From Sycon ciliatum (Eukaryota > Porifera > Calcarea > Leucosolenida > Sycettidae), in assembly GCF_964019385.1 (NCBI RefSeq), contig NC_088649.1:19420118-19484117 (forward strand): a stretch of DNA of 64,000 nucleotides. Direction: 5' to 3'. Both the position numbers and the translations under genes were made by a program. Of the stretch, positions 20,391 to 30,706 are shown one piece after another. Position 1 is the stretch's first letter; every line of letters starts with the position of its first letter. Below the pieces are notes generated by a model that worked only from the letters and a program-made list of their open reading frames with translations, made no database searches and was not told the origin of the DNA.

Positions 20391-22015
20391 CTGCATTAGG
20401 AAAGTCAACAAATATTCGGCGCATACGTATTTTTCGGCTTTTTTCGGCCTGATCATATCTCGCCGAAAATTTCTTGCAGCCGAAATTTCCTTTCGCAAGG
20501 CTCAGTGTGACTGTGTATTCAGGTGGCAGCAGTACAGGCCGAAAATTTGCCACAGCCGAATTGTTTTTTAGCCCTGGGAGGCCGAAATTTGAATGGGCCG
20601 AAAATTTGTAGGCTTTAACAGTAAGCCCCCAAGAGTGTGCAACTCCTCATAGGCTCATACCCTTTCTATGGGGTACGCCGACGGCAAAAACTCACATCAA
20701 GTGGTGCAGTGTCGCAGTTGCACGTTCCCAGCCTGTTTTTAGCGACCAGGGGAGTATTTTTTTATTTTATTTTTTTTTACTAATCACAAACCCAACTCGT
20801 AAAATAAATAATTATGTAATAAAAAAGCACTCCCTAATTAATTCACTGAGCGTATGCAAATCCCCGGCATTATCATGGCAGACATTCGGATTGGACACCG
20901 TGGGTTCAACTGGGACGGCATCCCGACGCCTCACCGAAAACACATTCACAGAACGACGTTTCACCGAGGCTCGGAGCAGTTGAGGCGGTCATTGTGAGGA
21001 AGCTGGGGCACTCTTCTTGTGATCAGGAGCTGCACTGTGAGGGGAGTCGTCGTCCCTGTCCCTCTTGAGGCTCGGTGCCTACAGTCCATTCAGAAAAAGA
21101 TGATATCCTAGCTTTTGGCCATAAATGGGTCAAATTTTGAGTTTTTGTGACAATTTTGTTGGCAATCCCCCGTGGAATGCTCTTCCAATTGTGTTTTTGA
21201 AGTCTATTTCTCCAAAGAGCAAGCCATAACAAGAATGAGATTTCGGCCAGGTTTTGCCCCCACGTCAGGCGAAATTACTGGTCAGTCGGCAACACGCATT
21301 TTTCCCAAAAAAATGCGTTTCACCTGCTGGGAGATCGAGAGTATACGTGTACTCGAGTCTCATCCTGAGCACGTTTTTTCTTCCTTTTTTCAGCTCCAGT
21401 ATAGCTGTATTTTTCATTGCAAACTACGGCCGTCCTCGATTGTTGTGTTCGTTGTTCAAACGAAGTGGACATAATCATTCAATCATGAAGGCAGAGGACA
21501 TAGGAGCCTGATTGGAGTTTCTCGTGGCATAGGACGGTCACACAGAGACACTTTGGGATTTTCTGAACATAAAATACCGTACGCACGATGCTGAGATCAA
21601 TTTGTGCGATATCAAATTGTTTGTGATCTACCACATCGAGCGGAACGGGATCTGATCCAAACACAAGCTTACCGACGGTTAGGCTGCCTACCTGACTGGA
21701 TAAATGATCCCTGTCTTCACCAGACGCCAAAAGTCGGACACCATGTCCTTTGCCGCGACGTCCATCTCCAAAAAGAACTCCATCTTCGTCGTGAAAAGGC
21801 TTGAAATACTCAATATTCAACCGAGATTCGCGGTCTCACCCTTTCTCAGCTCATCAGATCGAATCATTTTTTGTTGTAGCAGTTGCAGGGCAGATCCCCG
21901 CCACTACTTCAACAGAGGATGGCTCCAAAGCATGCCTGGAACAAGCCATATCGAGGTTGCAAGCCACCCCTCTCAGCAAGAAATTCGAAATTTCAATGGT
22001 GGAAGATACCAAGAA
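20391..22015. other. Unassigned region
   Basis: Holds a CCCCCAAGAGTGTGCAACTCC-like fragment near 20625 (see 37015), an AT-rich stretch at 20755-20830 and the unrecognised minus ORF at 21479-21820. No other gene is evident. Confidence 0.5.
21479..21820 (-). CDS. Unrecognised 113-codon ORF
   Basis: A minus-strand frame with non-repetitive, protein-like composition (for example FKPFHDEDGVLFGDGRRGKG and DVVDHKQFDIAQIDLSIVR). I do not recognise a family. It could be a fragment of a transposon-borne gene or one exon of a larger gene. Confidence 0.3.
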   Translation of the reverse strand: MNIEYFKPFHDEDGVLFGDGRRGKGHGVRLLASGEDRDHLSSQVGSLTVGKLVFGSDPVPLDVVDHKQFDIAQIDLSIVRTVFYVQKIPKCLCVTVLCHEKLQSGSYVLCLHD

Positions 22016-22369
22016 TTAAAGGGGAAGTTAAGGCAAAAATTAAAATTTCACCAGTTGTAGTCTTCGGGGTGCTGAGTCGAATGGTCGTGGTCCGAGGAAG
22101 CTGAGGCTGCGTTTACACGACAACGCTGGGGGTGAAAACGCAAGAAAATCCTTTCGGATCCATGGTTCATTTACACGGTACGAAGAGCAAAACGTAAAAG
22201 TTGTACACCAAAACGGAAGAAAACCAAAACGCTGGCCAAGGTGGAAGAATTTGAAAACGGAAAAGTTCTGCCGGATAAATTTGGGTGTGTAAACAGTCGA
22301 AACGGTATGCTGGCCTCGTTTTCCGTCACGTGTTTTTCGTTTTCGGCCGTTTACACGGATCCGACAATC

Positions 22370-22510
22370 TTTAGGGTTTTACGTCGGGCCCTAGACGACG
22401 GCTACTTTGGCCAACCGGACAACGAAGAAGTTGTGACCAAAGAGAATGATTTTATTTCTTGCGCATGCGTATGTAGAATGACGTAATACTCAGTGAGTCA
22501 GGTCGCTACA
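22370..22510 (-). repeat. LTR 1 of TRIM-like array
   Basis: 141 bp, TGTAGC...CTAAA on the minus strand; its outer + strand neighbour is the AATC target duplication. Confidence 0.9.
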
Positions 22511-23311
22511 GTACTCCCCCGCCAGTGGTGAGGTCGGGAGGAGCGAAGCACGATAAACAAGAAACAAGAAAGAGAAGAGAAAGGAAAGCGCAGCATGTAC
22601 AAGGCGGAACGGCAAAAATATAATAATATGATCCATATGTACAGGCGAGAGCGCTGCGTGTGTGAAATTTGTTAACATCGTGGCACAAATGCCGAAACTA
22701 AAATCAGAAAAGCAGGAAAGAGAGAGATGCATGACAGAGGCGGGTTAACGTGTCAGAGGTGTGTTAACGTGACAGAGGTGGAGAGCATGTCAGAGGCAGA
22801 AAGACAGAAAAGAGGAAACGTACGCATGACAGAGGAGTGTTATCGTGTCAGAGGCGGCTGCATGTTGCAGGCTTGGCGGGATACCAGCAGGAGCGCTGCA
22901 CTGATGCGAGGCATGCGAAGTGAGGCGGGGACAGATGGAGGCGAGCGCAGCTCCATGGGGTCCGGTGCCGGGCGTGTGCCTGCGTGCGTGCACAGTGAGT
23001 GAGCTGGTACGACGGGTACTGGTTGGTGGAGGTGGCCAATTTCCAGCTTGAGGCCAGGACGAATACGGACGACGACGACTGGACGATGCCGTGGCAGGAT
23101 AGCGGGGTATCCAGGTGGGCCGGGAGGGTGGCAGGGGCCACAGCAGCTCCGAGGCGGATCCAGTGACGAGTGGTGGTGAGGCTCAAGTTTTACGTCAACA
23201 GCCGGCGATTGACGGGATCCCGAGAGTTGAGGCGAGCAGGAAACTGCGGCGGGCCGAGCTCAGGGATGGCATGCTCAAAACTCCGAAGAGCGCAGCGTCG
23301 GGGGTCACCAA

Positions 23312-23452
23312 TTTAGGGTTTTACGTCGGGCCCTAGACGACGGCTACTTTGGCCAACCGGACAACGAAGAAGTTGTGACCAAAGAGAATGATTTTATTTC
23401 TTGCGCATGCGTATGTAGAATGACGTAATACTCAGTGAGTCAGGTCGCTACA
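23312..23452 (-). repeat. LTR 2 (shared middle LTR)
   Basis: 141 bp, flanked on one side by the primer-binding site of one unit and on the other by the polypurine tract of the next. Confidence 0.9.
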
Positions 23453-24253
23453 GTACTCCCCCGCCAGTGGTGAGGTCGGGAGGAGCAAAGCACGATAAAC
23501 AAGAAACAAGAAAGAGAAGAGAAAGGAAAGCGCAGCATGTACAAGGCGGAACGGCAAAAATATAATAATATGATCCATATGTACAGGCGAGAGCGCTGCG
23601 TGTGTGAAATTTGTTAACATCGTGGCACAAATGCCGAAACTAAAATCAGAAAAGCAGGAAAGAGAGAGATGCATGACAGAGGCGGGTTAACGTGTCAGAG
23701 GTGTGTTAACGTGACAGAGGTGGAGAGCATGTCAGAGGCAGAAAGACAGAAAAGAGGAAACGTACGCATGACAGAGGAGTGTTATCGTGTCAGAGGCGGC
23801 TGCATGTTGCAGGCTTGGCGGGATACCAGCAGGAGCGCTGCACTGATGCGAGGCATGCGAAGTGAGGCGGGGACAGATGGAGGCGAGCGCAGCTCCATGG
23901 GGTCCGGTGCCGGGCGTGTGCCTGCGTGCGTGCACAGTGAGTGAGCTGGTACGACGGGTACTGGTTGGTGGAGGTGGCCAATTTCCAGCTTGAGGCCAGG
24001 ACGAATACGGACGACGACGACTGGACGATGCCGTGGCAGGATAGCGGGGTATCCAGGTGGGCCGGGAGGGTGGCAGGGGCCACAGCAGCTCCGAGGCGGA
24101 TCCAGTGACGAGTGGTGGTGAGGCTCAAGTTTTACGTCAACAGCCGGCGATTGACGGGATCCCGAGAGTTGAGGCGAGCAGGAAACTGCGGCGGGCCGAG
24201 CTCAGGGATGGCATGCTCAAAACTCCGAAGAGCGCAGCGTCGGGGGTCACCAA

Positions 24254-24394
24254 TTTAGGGTTTTACGTCGGGCCCTAGACGACGGCTACTTTGGCCAACC
24301 GGACAACGAAGAAGTTGTGACCAAAGAGAATGATTTTATTTCTTGCGCATGCGTATGTAGAATGACGTAATACTCAGTGAGTCAGGTCGCTACA
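24254..24394 (-). repeat. LTR 3 of TRIM-like array
   Basis: 141 bp; its outer boundary meets the second AATC. Confidence 0.9.
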
Positions 24395-25894
24395 AATCAA
24401 AAAAATTGTTTTTATAATTTTCGTCATGTGACGAGTGTTGTTTTGTGGCCTATTCCTGGAGTGTGATTGGTGCTTCCACGACAACACTTGGCACATGACG
24501 AACTTTTGCGGATCCTTTGCTCCCGTGTAGACGCGCGAAAACGATACAAACGGAGACCACCTCGGATCAGCTTTGATCGTGTAAATGCACGAAAACGAAA
24601 AAAGAAATGCGGGACTGAAAACGGAAAACTGGCCGTGCGTTGTCGTGTAAACGCAGCCTGAGACGCTCCCTTCCTACTTGAATCCCAATCGAACTCGCGC
24701 ACTTCCACCGAAACTGGGTGACTGCGCCCTACTAGATGGGGATTTGTATGCAAAATGTCACTAAAAGCGCCATTTCGTTCTTATAAAAGCACGGATGACC
24801 GCGATTGGCCCATATGTTGCAGTCTTTGGGACGCTGAGTGGACTGGTTTTGGTCCGAAAAGGCTGCGATGCGGCGTTCCTCCTTTATTCCCAATCGAACA
24901 TGGTTGAAGAAGCGGTCACGTGCTCCTGCGTACACCAGTCACCTGGTCACCGTGCCTGCAGGGTACAACTTACTAGCCTGTTTGACCTTTTTTGGGTGCA
25001 GTCCTGTCACTCGAGTTGAACCCGAGTTGAACCTTGGTGTGAAAGTTGTCACCTGCTGGCGTGGTGACCAGGTGATTTGGGCACCCAGGACCACGTGACC
25101 GCTTCTTCAACCATGTTCGATTGGGAATAAAGGAGGAACGCTGCATCGCAGCCTTTTCGGACCAAAACCAGTCGACTCAGCGTCCCAAAGACTACAACAT
25201 ATGGGCCAATCGCGGTCATCCGTGCTTTTATAAGAACGAAATGGCACTTTTAGTGACATTTTGAATACAAATCCCCATCTAGTAGGGCGCAGTCACCCAG
25301 TTTCGGTGGAAGTGCGCGAGTTCGATTGGGATTCAAGTAGGAAGGGAGCGTCTCAGTTTCCTCGGACCAAGACCATTCGACTCAGCACCCCGAAGACTAC
25401 AACTGGTGAAATTTTAATTTTTGCCTTAACTTCCCCTTTAAAGAAGAGAATCAAAACTACTTTGTAGTATGTTTCGCGGAGCGATCGCTCAACCTACGTC
25501 ATTCCAACCAGGGAGTCGTAAAAGCCCGGGAGAGGACACGGCACACATTCCCAGAAAACATCTTTGCCTCGCGGTGCCGGGGAACGCTGCCAGGGAACGG
25601 TGTTGCGAGGCAAGGATTTTTATTTTCGAAAATTGTGATGTCTTCTTGAAATACTAATTGGGACATTCTCCGATTTCTCTTAGAGCACGGAGACGATTGC
25701 TCCGTCGAGTCTTCTGATCTCTATTTTCATCCTCAATTCTTCCAGCTGCCTCACTCATTCTCTCTCAGTTTATCGAAGTTAATTTATTCTGAGGCGATGG
25801 AAATGCAAGATAATCCCTAATTGTACTTCACTTTTATTTGAGTTGGGGTGAACGAAATGAGATTTGTGGAAAATGACGCCATTTCCCGTGTTAG

Positions 25895-26390
25895 CCGCTG
25901 GTCGTATCATACAGCCCATATTCCATTGCAGGTGATGGGCGAACGTTCGTGTTGAGATCCGCTGAGCTTCCTCGTACTCGTGGAGTTGAATTTGTGGCAG
26001 AAATTGCACTGAATTGCAGTCAAATGGTTGTGAATGAAACGAGATTTGTGGAAAATGACGCCACTTCCCGTGTTAGCCGCTGGTCGTATCACACAGCCCA
26101 TATTCCATTGCAGGTGATGGGTGAACGTTCGTGTTGAGATCCGCTGAGCTTCCTCGTACTCGTGGAGTTGAATTTGTGGCAGAAATTGCACTGAATTGCA
26201 GTCAAATGGTTGTGAATGAAACGAGATTTGTGGAAAATGACGCCACTTCCCGTGTTAGCCGCTGGTCGTATCATACAGCCCATATTCCATTGCAGGTGAT
26301 GGGCGAACGTTCGTGTTGAGATCCGCTGAGCTTCCTCGTACTCGTGGATTTATGAATTTGTGTCAGAAATTGCACTGAAATTGCAGTCGA
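25895..26390 (+). repeat. 182-bp tandem repeat array in copy 1
   Basis: Nearly three units of a 182-bp repeat (with GCGAACGTTCGTGTTGAGAT and GAATGAAACGAGATTTGTGG). The repeated 62-residue frames inside are a by-product of the repeat. Confidence 0.9.
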
Positions 26391-26782
26391 GTGGACTTCT
26401 GTGCGTGTGTTGTGAGTGAGTCGCAAAGGCTCCCTTCCTTCAGCATCGTCAAAACGCAACATAGAGCATTATTACGCACTCGTTCCATGATTCATGATAT
26501 TGCCTGGATTCTTTTAAAAACAATCAATGTGTGTTCCCTATCTATCTATATTGTACATGGTTGCAGGTCGTTATTGATAAATCTTGATAATTTCAACACT
26601 TTTCTACTCGTATACTGAGTACGCGGTGACTTAAGCCGTTTAGGAAACGGAAGGCTCAGCCTCCAGGTTGGCCAGAAAGGTTCTCAGTGAATCTAACCGA
26701 AGTCTTGGCGAGTGTACAAAAGGTAAACCTATCATTTGTACTTCATAACGGAATTTGCACAAAAATGCGCACGCACGCGCGT

Positions 26783-26787
<5 letters not shown>

Positions 26788-26815
<28 letters not shown>

Positions 26816-26871
26816 CTGTACAAACACACACAAAAAGTACAAGTACAAGCACATGTGCACATACACACGCC

Positions 26872-26903
<32 letters not shown>
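26788..26903. repeat. CA repeat with adjoining C17 run
   Basis: A (CA)n stretch, a spacer, then a C run directly followed by (CA)n. The same compound occurs in copies 2 and 3 and at 38474 and 48942. Confidence 0.9.
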
Positions 26904-26905
<2 letters not shown>

Positions 26906-27087
26906 AACTCCCCACTCCCTGTACCATGTGTACTGAGTCTGACAGACAGACACACTTATGCTTCCTTCGCCACCAGTTTCGGATAATGGTGTCAACAACG
27001 AGTTGTAAAATATTGGTATTTTAGGACTCCCTGTCCTGAAGACGAGCACCGCGCCGTGGATCGAGCAGATCCGGCCGCGCCGGCCTA

Positions 27088-28128
27088 TAGTCTGTTTCAA
27101 AAAGATTTACAATCAGGTTTGGGTCTTAAAAAGTATGAAGATAAGGGAAATTTGGACAACAAAGTACATAGAATGGCTTGTTAGGACACGGCAAATTGTT
27201 CTGTGAAGGTTTCGGAACAATTGGACCAACCGTTAAGGAGTTAGAATTTCGGCCAGGTTTCCGGCCTTTTCCCATGGTTTACAATTTGCCCAGGAAGCCA
27301 GTATCGATTTTTTATCAAAACCCACGATTTATCACTTCCTTTTTGGCCTTGTGGTTATGAATGCTGTCTGCTGACCATGAAGTTGTGAGTTCAAATCCCA
27401 ACCTATCCTCAAGTCAAACTTTTTTTCATTGTTTTGGTGATCAAGCTGGTACAAGACAAAGAAGATGGCTGCACCAAACGACTTGTTGTTGGAGCTCGCG
27501 CTTCCTGCCGAGCTGACTGACACTTGACTGGCTCACGCCATGTGAACACACCCACAACACTGCAATGGTGTGAGTGAATATGGAAGTCATCGCGTTGTAA
27601 TGGAAGTCATCGCGCTGTAGCTTTTTGAGATTTATTTTAGTATTTCAAGATCGCCAATTTATTTGAATTTAGCAGTCAACGCCGTCTTCTATCAGCGTTC
27701 ACAAGCGTCTGCTTTTCTCAAAATGTCGTCGAAGTCACACGGATAGCTTTGCCAAGTCATGGCCAGTGGGAATATGTCCGTGTCGATGTCGTTTTCGTCA
27801 CACGGTGAGTAAATTGCATCGCAGCTCAAAGAAACTATTTTGGTCACAAAACGAATTGGGACCCATGCAGCTCGTCAACATTTACAACACTTTCGTTTCG
27901 ACATGTCCTCTCTGACTCCATTATCGATACGAGGAAGAACTCGTTTGTTGTAAACCAGACGTACATGACAGTATCAACGTGAGTGAGTTGTCATTTTTCC
28001 TGCTTTCGCGCGGAATATTTCTTCGAGTTCACGGTGAGTTTTTCCAGGCAGCGCTCGAGTGCTCATACGGTAAGACGCCAAACTCTGCGGGCGATCGCCA
28101 GGATTGTAAATCTTTTTGAAACGGACTG
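27088..28128. mobile_element. TA-flanked transposon, Tc1/mariner-like, copy 1
   Basis: Ends TAGTCTGTTTCAAAAAGATT and AATCTTTTTGAAACGGACTG, TA at both sides (27086-27087, 28129-28130), 1041 bp. The empty site is preserved at 36365-36367 (GGCCTAGCG) in element copy 3. A tRNA-like stretch occurs near 27345-27405 (TGGTTATGAATGC ... GAGTTCAAATCCC). No transposase frame. A second copy lies at 39003-42283. Confidence 0.85.
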
Positions 28129-28233
28129 TAGCGTGCTTCACTTTCTGGCCGAGGCAAACATCGTCCGCGTGCGCGCATCCCGTGTCCTCTCCCGGGCTTT
28201 TACGACTCCCTGGTTGACACCATTATCCGAAAC

Positions 28234-28275
28234 CAGGGAGTAGTACAATACCATTATGTATTGTACTACTCCCTG
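28234..28275. repeat. 17-bp hairpin at the junction of two inverted elements
   Basis: CAGGGAGTAGTACAATA (28234-28250) pairs perfectly with 28259-28275 across an 8-base loop. It sits exactly between copies 1 and 2 of the CCAGGGAG element. Confidence 0.9.
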
Positions 28276-28443
28276 TCCGAAACTGGTGGCGAAGGAAGAA
28301 TAAGTGTGTCTGTCTGTCAGACTCAGTACACATGGTACAGGGAGTGGGGAGTTGAGTGTGTGTGTGTGGGGGGGGGGGGGGGGGGGAGGCGTGTGTATGT
28401 GCACATGTGCTTGTACTTGGTTTTTTTGTGTGTGTTTGTACAG

Positions 28444-28476
<33 letters not shown>

Positions 28477-30691
28477 ACGCGCGTGCGTGCGCATTTTTGT
28501 GCAAATTCCGTTATGAAGTACAAATGATAGGTTTACCTTTTGTACACTCGCCAAGACTTCGGTTAGATTCACTGAGAACCTTTCTGGCCAACCTGGAGGC
28601 TGAGCCTTCCGTTTCCTAAACGGCTTAAGTCACCGCGTACTCAGTATACGAGTAGAAAAGTGTTGAAATTATCAAGATTTATCAATACGGAGCATCAGCA
28701 AATCGAATTTTCGATTTGATTATTCGAATGGCAAAAAGAAAATCAGAGAGAAAATTCGAATGAAAAAGAGGTTCAGCATGTAGCGCAGTCCAGTATTTTC
28801 GAATCGAGTTTTTTTTAGCTTGAGCAGTTGAGGACTGGGATTTTGGGATGTGCAATGAACGGAGTTGCTGTTGTTTCTCATTGCCTTTGGGGATGACGCG
28901 AAGCGGCGGATGCTTCATCCGATTCAGGCTATTGGCGATAGGATCTCTCTTGGAGACCCCTTGAAAAGGCGGATCTCGGCCGAGCTCCTCCGCTATCCCT
29001 TGCATATCAGGAGATTTGCGGACGAATAGGTGAGGGTGGGCCCTACACTGCCTGAGCAGAATGAGATCCATGGTAAGGTCGACCCTCAAATATTTGGCAC
29101 ACTTTGAGTTGCCCTCTCCCTGCGGGGAACTCACGATAGACGCAGATGCCGAGACAACGCCAGCAGGGCTACTGCAGTACTGGGAGCAGGAGGCATACCG
29201 GGGCTGGTAGTTGGTGACAAAGCCATGATTCCAGGATACTTGAAATGAAACAAAATGCACACTTGATAAAACGTTTCACAGTTCGAGAGAGAGGAAAGCG
29301 TCAAGATTGACTAGAAGTCCGTTAGTCGATATCATGTAATTAGGCAAATTTGCCTGTTTGTTCTTCGACTCTAAATAAACAAACAAACAAACAAAAGTCC
29401 TGACTAGTACTTTAGTAAGAACTAGTAGCTACATGCGCAAGAATGAGTACTCGTAGTGCGCCGTGTACTAGAGCACGCGCGGAGCATTCGAAAAGTATTC
29501 GAAAAGTATTTTCTGTTTGCGGGCATTTTTCAGTCGAACAAAGCCCTAGTTTCGACTGATTGAGTGCTTTTCGTGACGATTCTCGAATTTCATTCGAATA
29601 TTCGATTTGCTGATGCTCCGTAATAACGACCTGCAACCATGTACAATATAGATAGATAGGGAACACACATTGATTGTTTTTAAAAGAATCCAGGCAATAT
29701 CATGAATCATGGTACGAGTGCGTAATAATGCTCTATGTTGCGTTTTGACGATGCTGAAGGAAGGGAGCCTTTGCGACTCACTCACAATACACACGCACAG
29801 AAGTCCACTCGACTGCAATTTCAGTGCGATTTCTGACACAAATTCATAAATCCACGAGTACGAGGAAGCTCAGCGGATCTCAACACGAACGTTCGCCCAT
29901 CACCTGCAATGGAATATGGGCTGTATGATACGACCAGCGGCTAACACGGGAAGTGGCGTCATTTTCCACAAATCTCGTTTCATTCACAACCATTTGACTG
30001 CAATTCAGTGCAATTTCTGCCACAAATTCAACTCCACGAGTACGAGGAAGCTCAGCGGATCTCAACACGAACGTTCACCCATCACCTGCAATGGAATATG
30101 GGCTGTATGATACGACCAGCGGCTAACACGGGAAGTGGCGTCATTTTCCACAAATCTCGTTTCATTCACAACCATTTGACTGCAATTCAGTGCAATTTCT
30201 GCCACAAATTCAACTCCACGAGTACGAGGAAGCTCAGCGGATCTCAACACGAACGTTCGCCCATCACCTGCAATGGAATATGGGCTGTATGATACGACCA
30301 GCGGCTAACACGGGAAATGGCGTCATTTTCCACAAATCTCATTTCGTTCACCCCAACTCAAATAAAAGTGAAGTACAATTAGGGATTATCTTGCATTTCC
30401 ATCGCCTCAGAATAAATTAACTTCGATAAACTGAGAGAGAATGAGTGAGGCAGCTGGAAGAATTGAGGATGAAAATAGAGATCAGAAGACTCGACGGAGC
30501 AATCGTCTCCGTGCTCTAAGAGAAATCGGAGAATGTCCCAATTAGTATTTCAAGAAGACATCACAATTTTCGAAAATAAAAATCCTTGCCTCGCAACACC
30601 GTTCCCTGGCAGCGTTCCCCGGCACCGCGAGGCAAAGATGTTTTCTGGGAATGTGTGCCGTGTCCTCTCCCGGGCTTTTACGACTCCCTGG
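28259..30691 (-). mobile_element. CCAGGGAG-terminus element, copy 2 (inverted)
   Basis: Reverse complement of the left part of copy 1. It contains the CA/poly-G compound (28351-28480) and the 182-bp array (about 29838-30340), and ends at 30691 with the CCAGGGAG terminus. The inner end is truncated at the hairpin. A 933-bp MITE (28688-29620) is inserted. Confidence 0.8.
28688..29620. mobile_element. TA-flanked element with CGGAGCATCAGC ends
   Basis: Ends CGGAGCATCAGCAAATCGAA and its complement (TTCGATTTGCTGATGCTCCG), TA at both sides (28686-28687, 29621-29622). The uninterrupted sequence is visible in copies 1 and 3. It carries an unrecognised minus frame (to about 29260) with RVDLTMDLILLRQCRAHPHL and LNRMKHPPLRVIPKGNEKQQ, possibly remnant coding DNA. 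Confidence 0.85.
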
Positions 30692-30706
30692 TTCAAACCC
30701 ATTTGA

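Larger units (their letters stand above)
22370..24394 (-). mobile_element. Tandem TRIM-like array: LTR-internal-LTR-internal-LTR
   Basis: Three 141-bp LTRs (22370-22510, 23312-23452, 24254-24394) alternate with two 801-bp internal regions in an exact 942-bp period. On the minus strand the LTR begins TGTAGCGACC and ends CCCTAAA. It is followed by a primer-binding-site-like TGGTGACCCCCGACG. A polypurine GGCGGGGGAGTAC precedes the next LTR. The 4-bp target duplication is AATC (22366-22369, 24395-24398). There is no gag or pol, so it is non-autonomous. The two halves differ at only one base that I noticed (22547 against 23489). Confidence 0.92.
22105..24658. mobile_element. MITE with GGCTGCGTTTACAC ends, itself interrupted
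   Basis: Ends GGCTGCGTTTACACGACAAC and GTTGTCGTGTAAACGCAGCC, with target duplication TGA (22102-22104, 24659-24661). The element would be about 525 bp without the LTR array inside it, matching the 528-bp copy at 36376. TGA here and TCA there suggest a TNA target, as in PIF/Harbinger-type elements. No transposase. Confidence 0.88.
22020..25437. mobile_element. TTAA fold-back element, family ii, interrupted copy
   Basis: Termini AGGGGAAGTTAAGGC... and its complement are flanked by TTAA (22016-22019, 25438-25441). The uninterrupted copy at 53425-54274 is 850 bp. This one is larger because a MITE (22105-24658) sits inside. Removing the insert restores the GCTGAGACGCTCCC sequence of the other copy. 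Confidence 0.9.
25508..28213 (+). mobile_element. CCAGGGAG-terminus element, copy 1 (complete)
   Basis: Inverted ends CCAGGGAGTCGTAAAAGCCC and its complement, about 34 bp each. The contents in order are a GCGAGGCA palindrome, a 182-bp tandem repeat array, a CA repeat with a C17 run, and a TA-flanked insertion (27088-28128). Copies 2 (28259-30691, minus) and 3 (34197-36979, plus) share the same order. No coding region is supported. Confidence 0.8.

Noticed and set aside
22727..23002. Arg-rich 91-codon frames in both halves of the TRIM array
   Set aside because: Antisense to the LTR direction and duplicated only because the DNA is; no domain.
25949..26319. Repeated 62-residue frames that look like a tandem-repeat protein
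   Set aside because: They arise from the 182-bp DNA repeat, each ends in a stop, and they recur in all copies of a mobile element on both strands.
25895..26390. Possible CRISPR array
   Set aside because: 182-bp head-to-tail units without short repeats alternating with unique spacers, in animal DNA.
28682..29260. 192-codon minus frame as a host gene
   Set aside because: It lies entirely inside a TA-flanked element and no domain is recognised; kept only as a note on that element.
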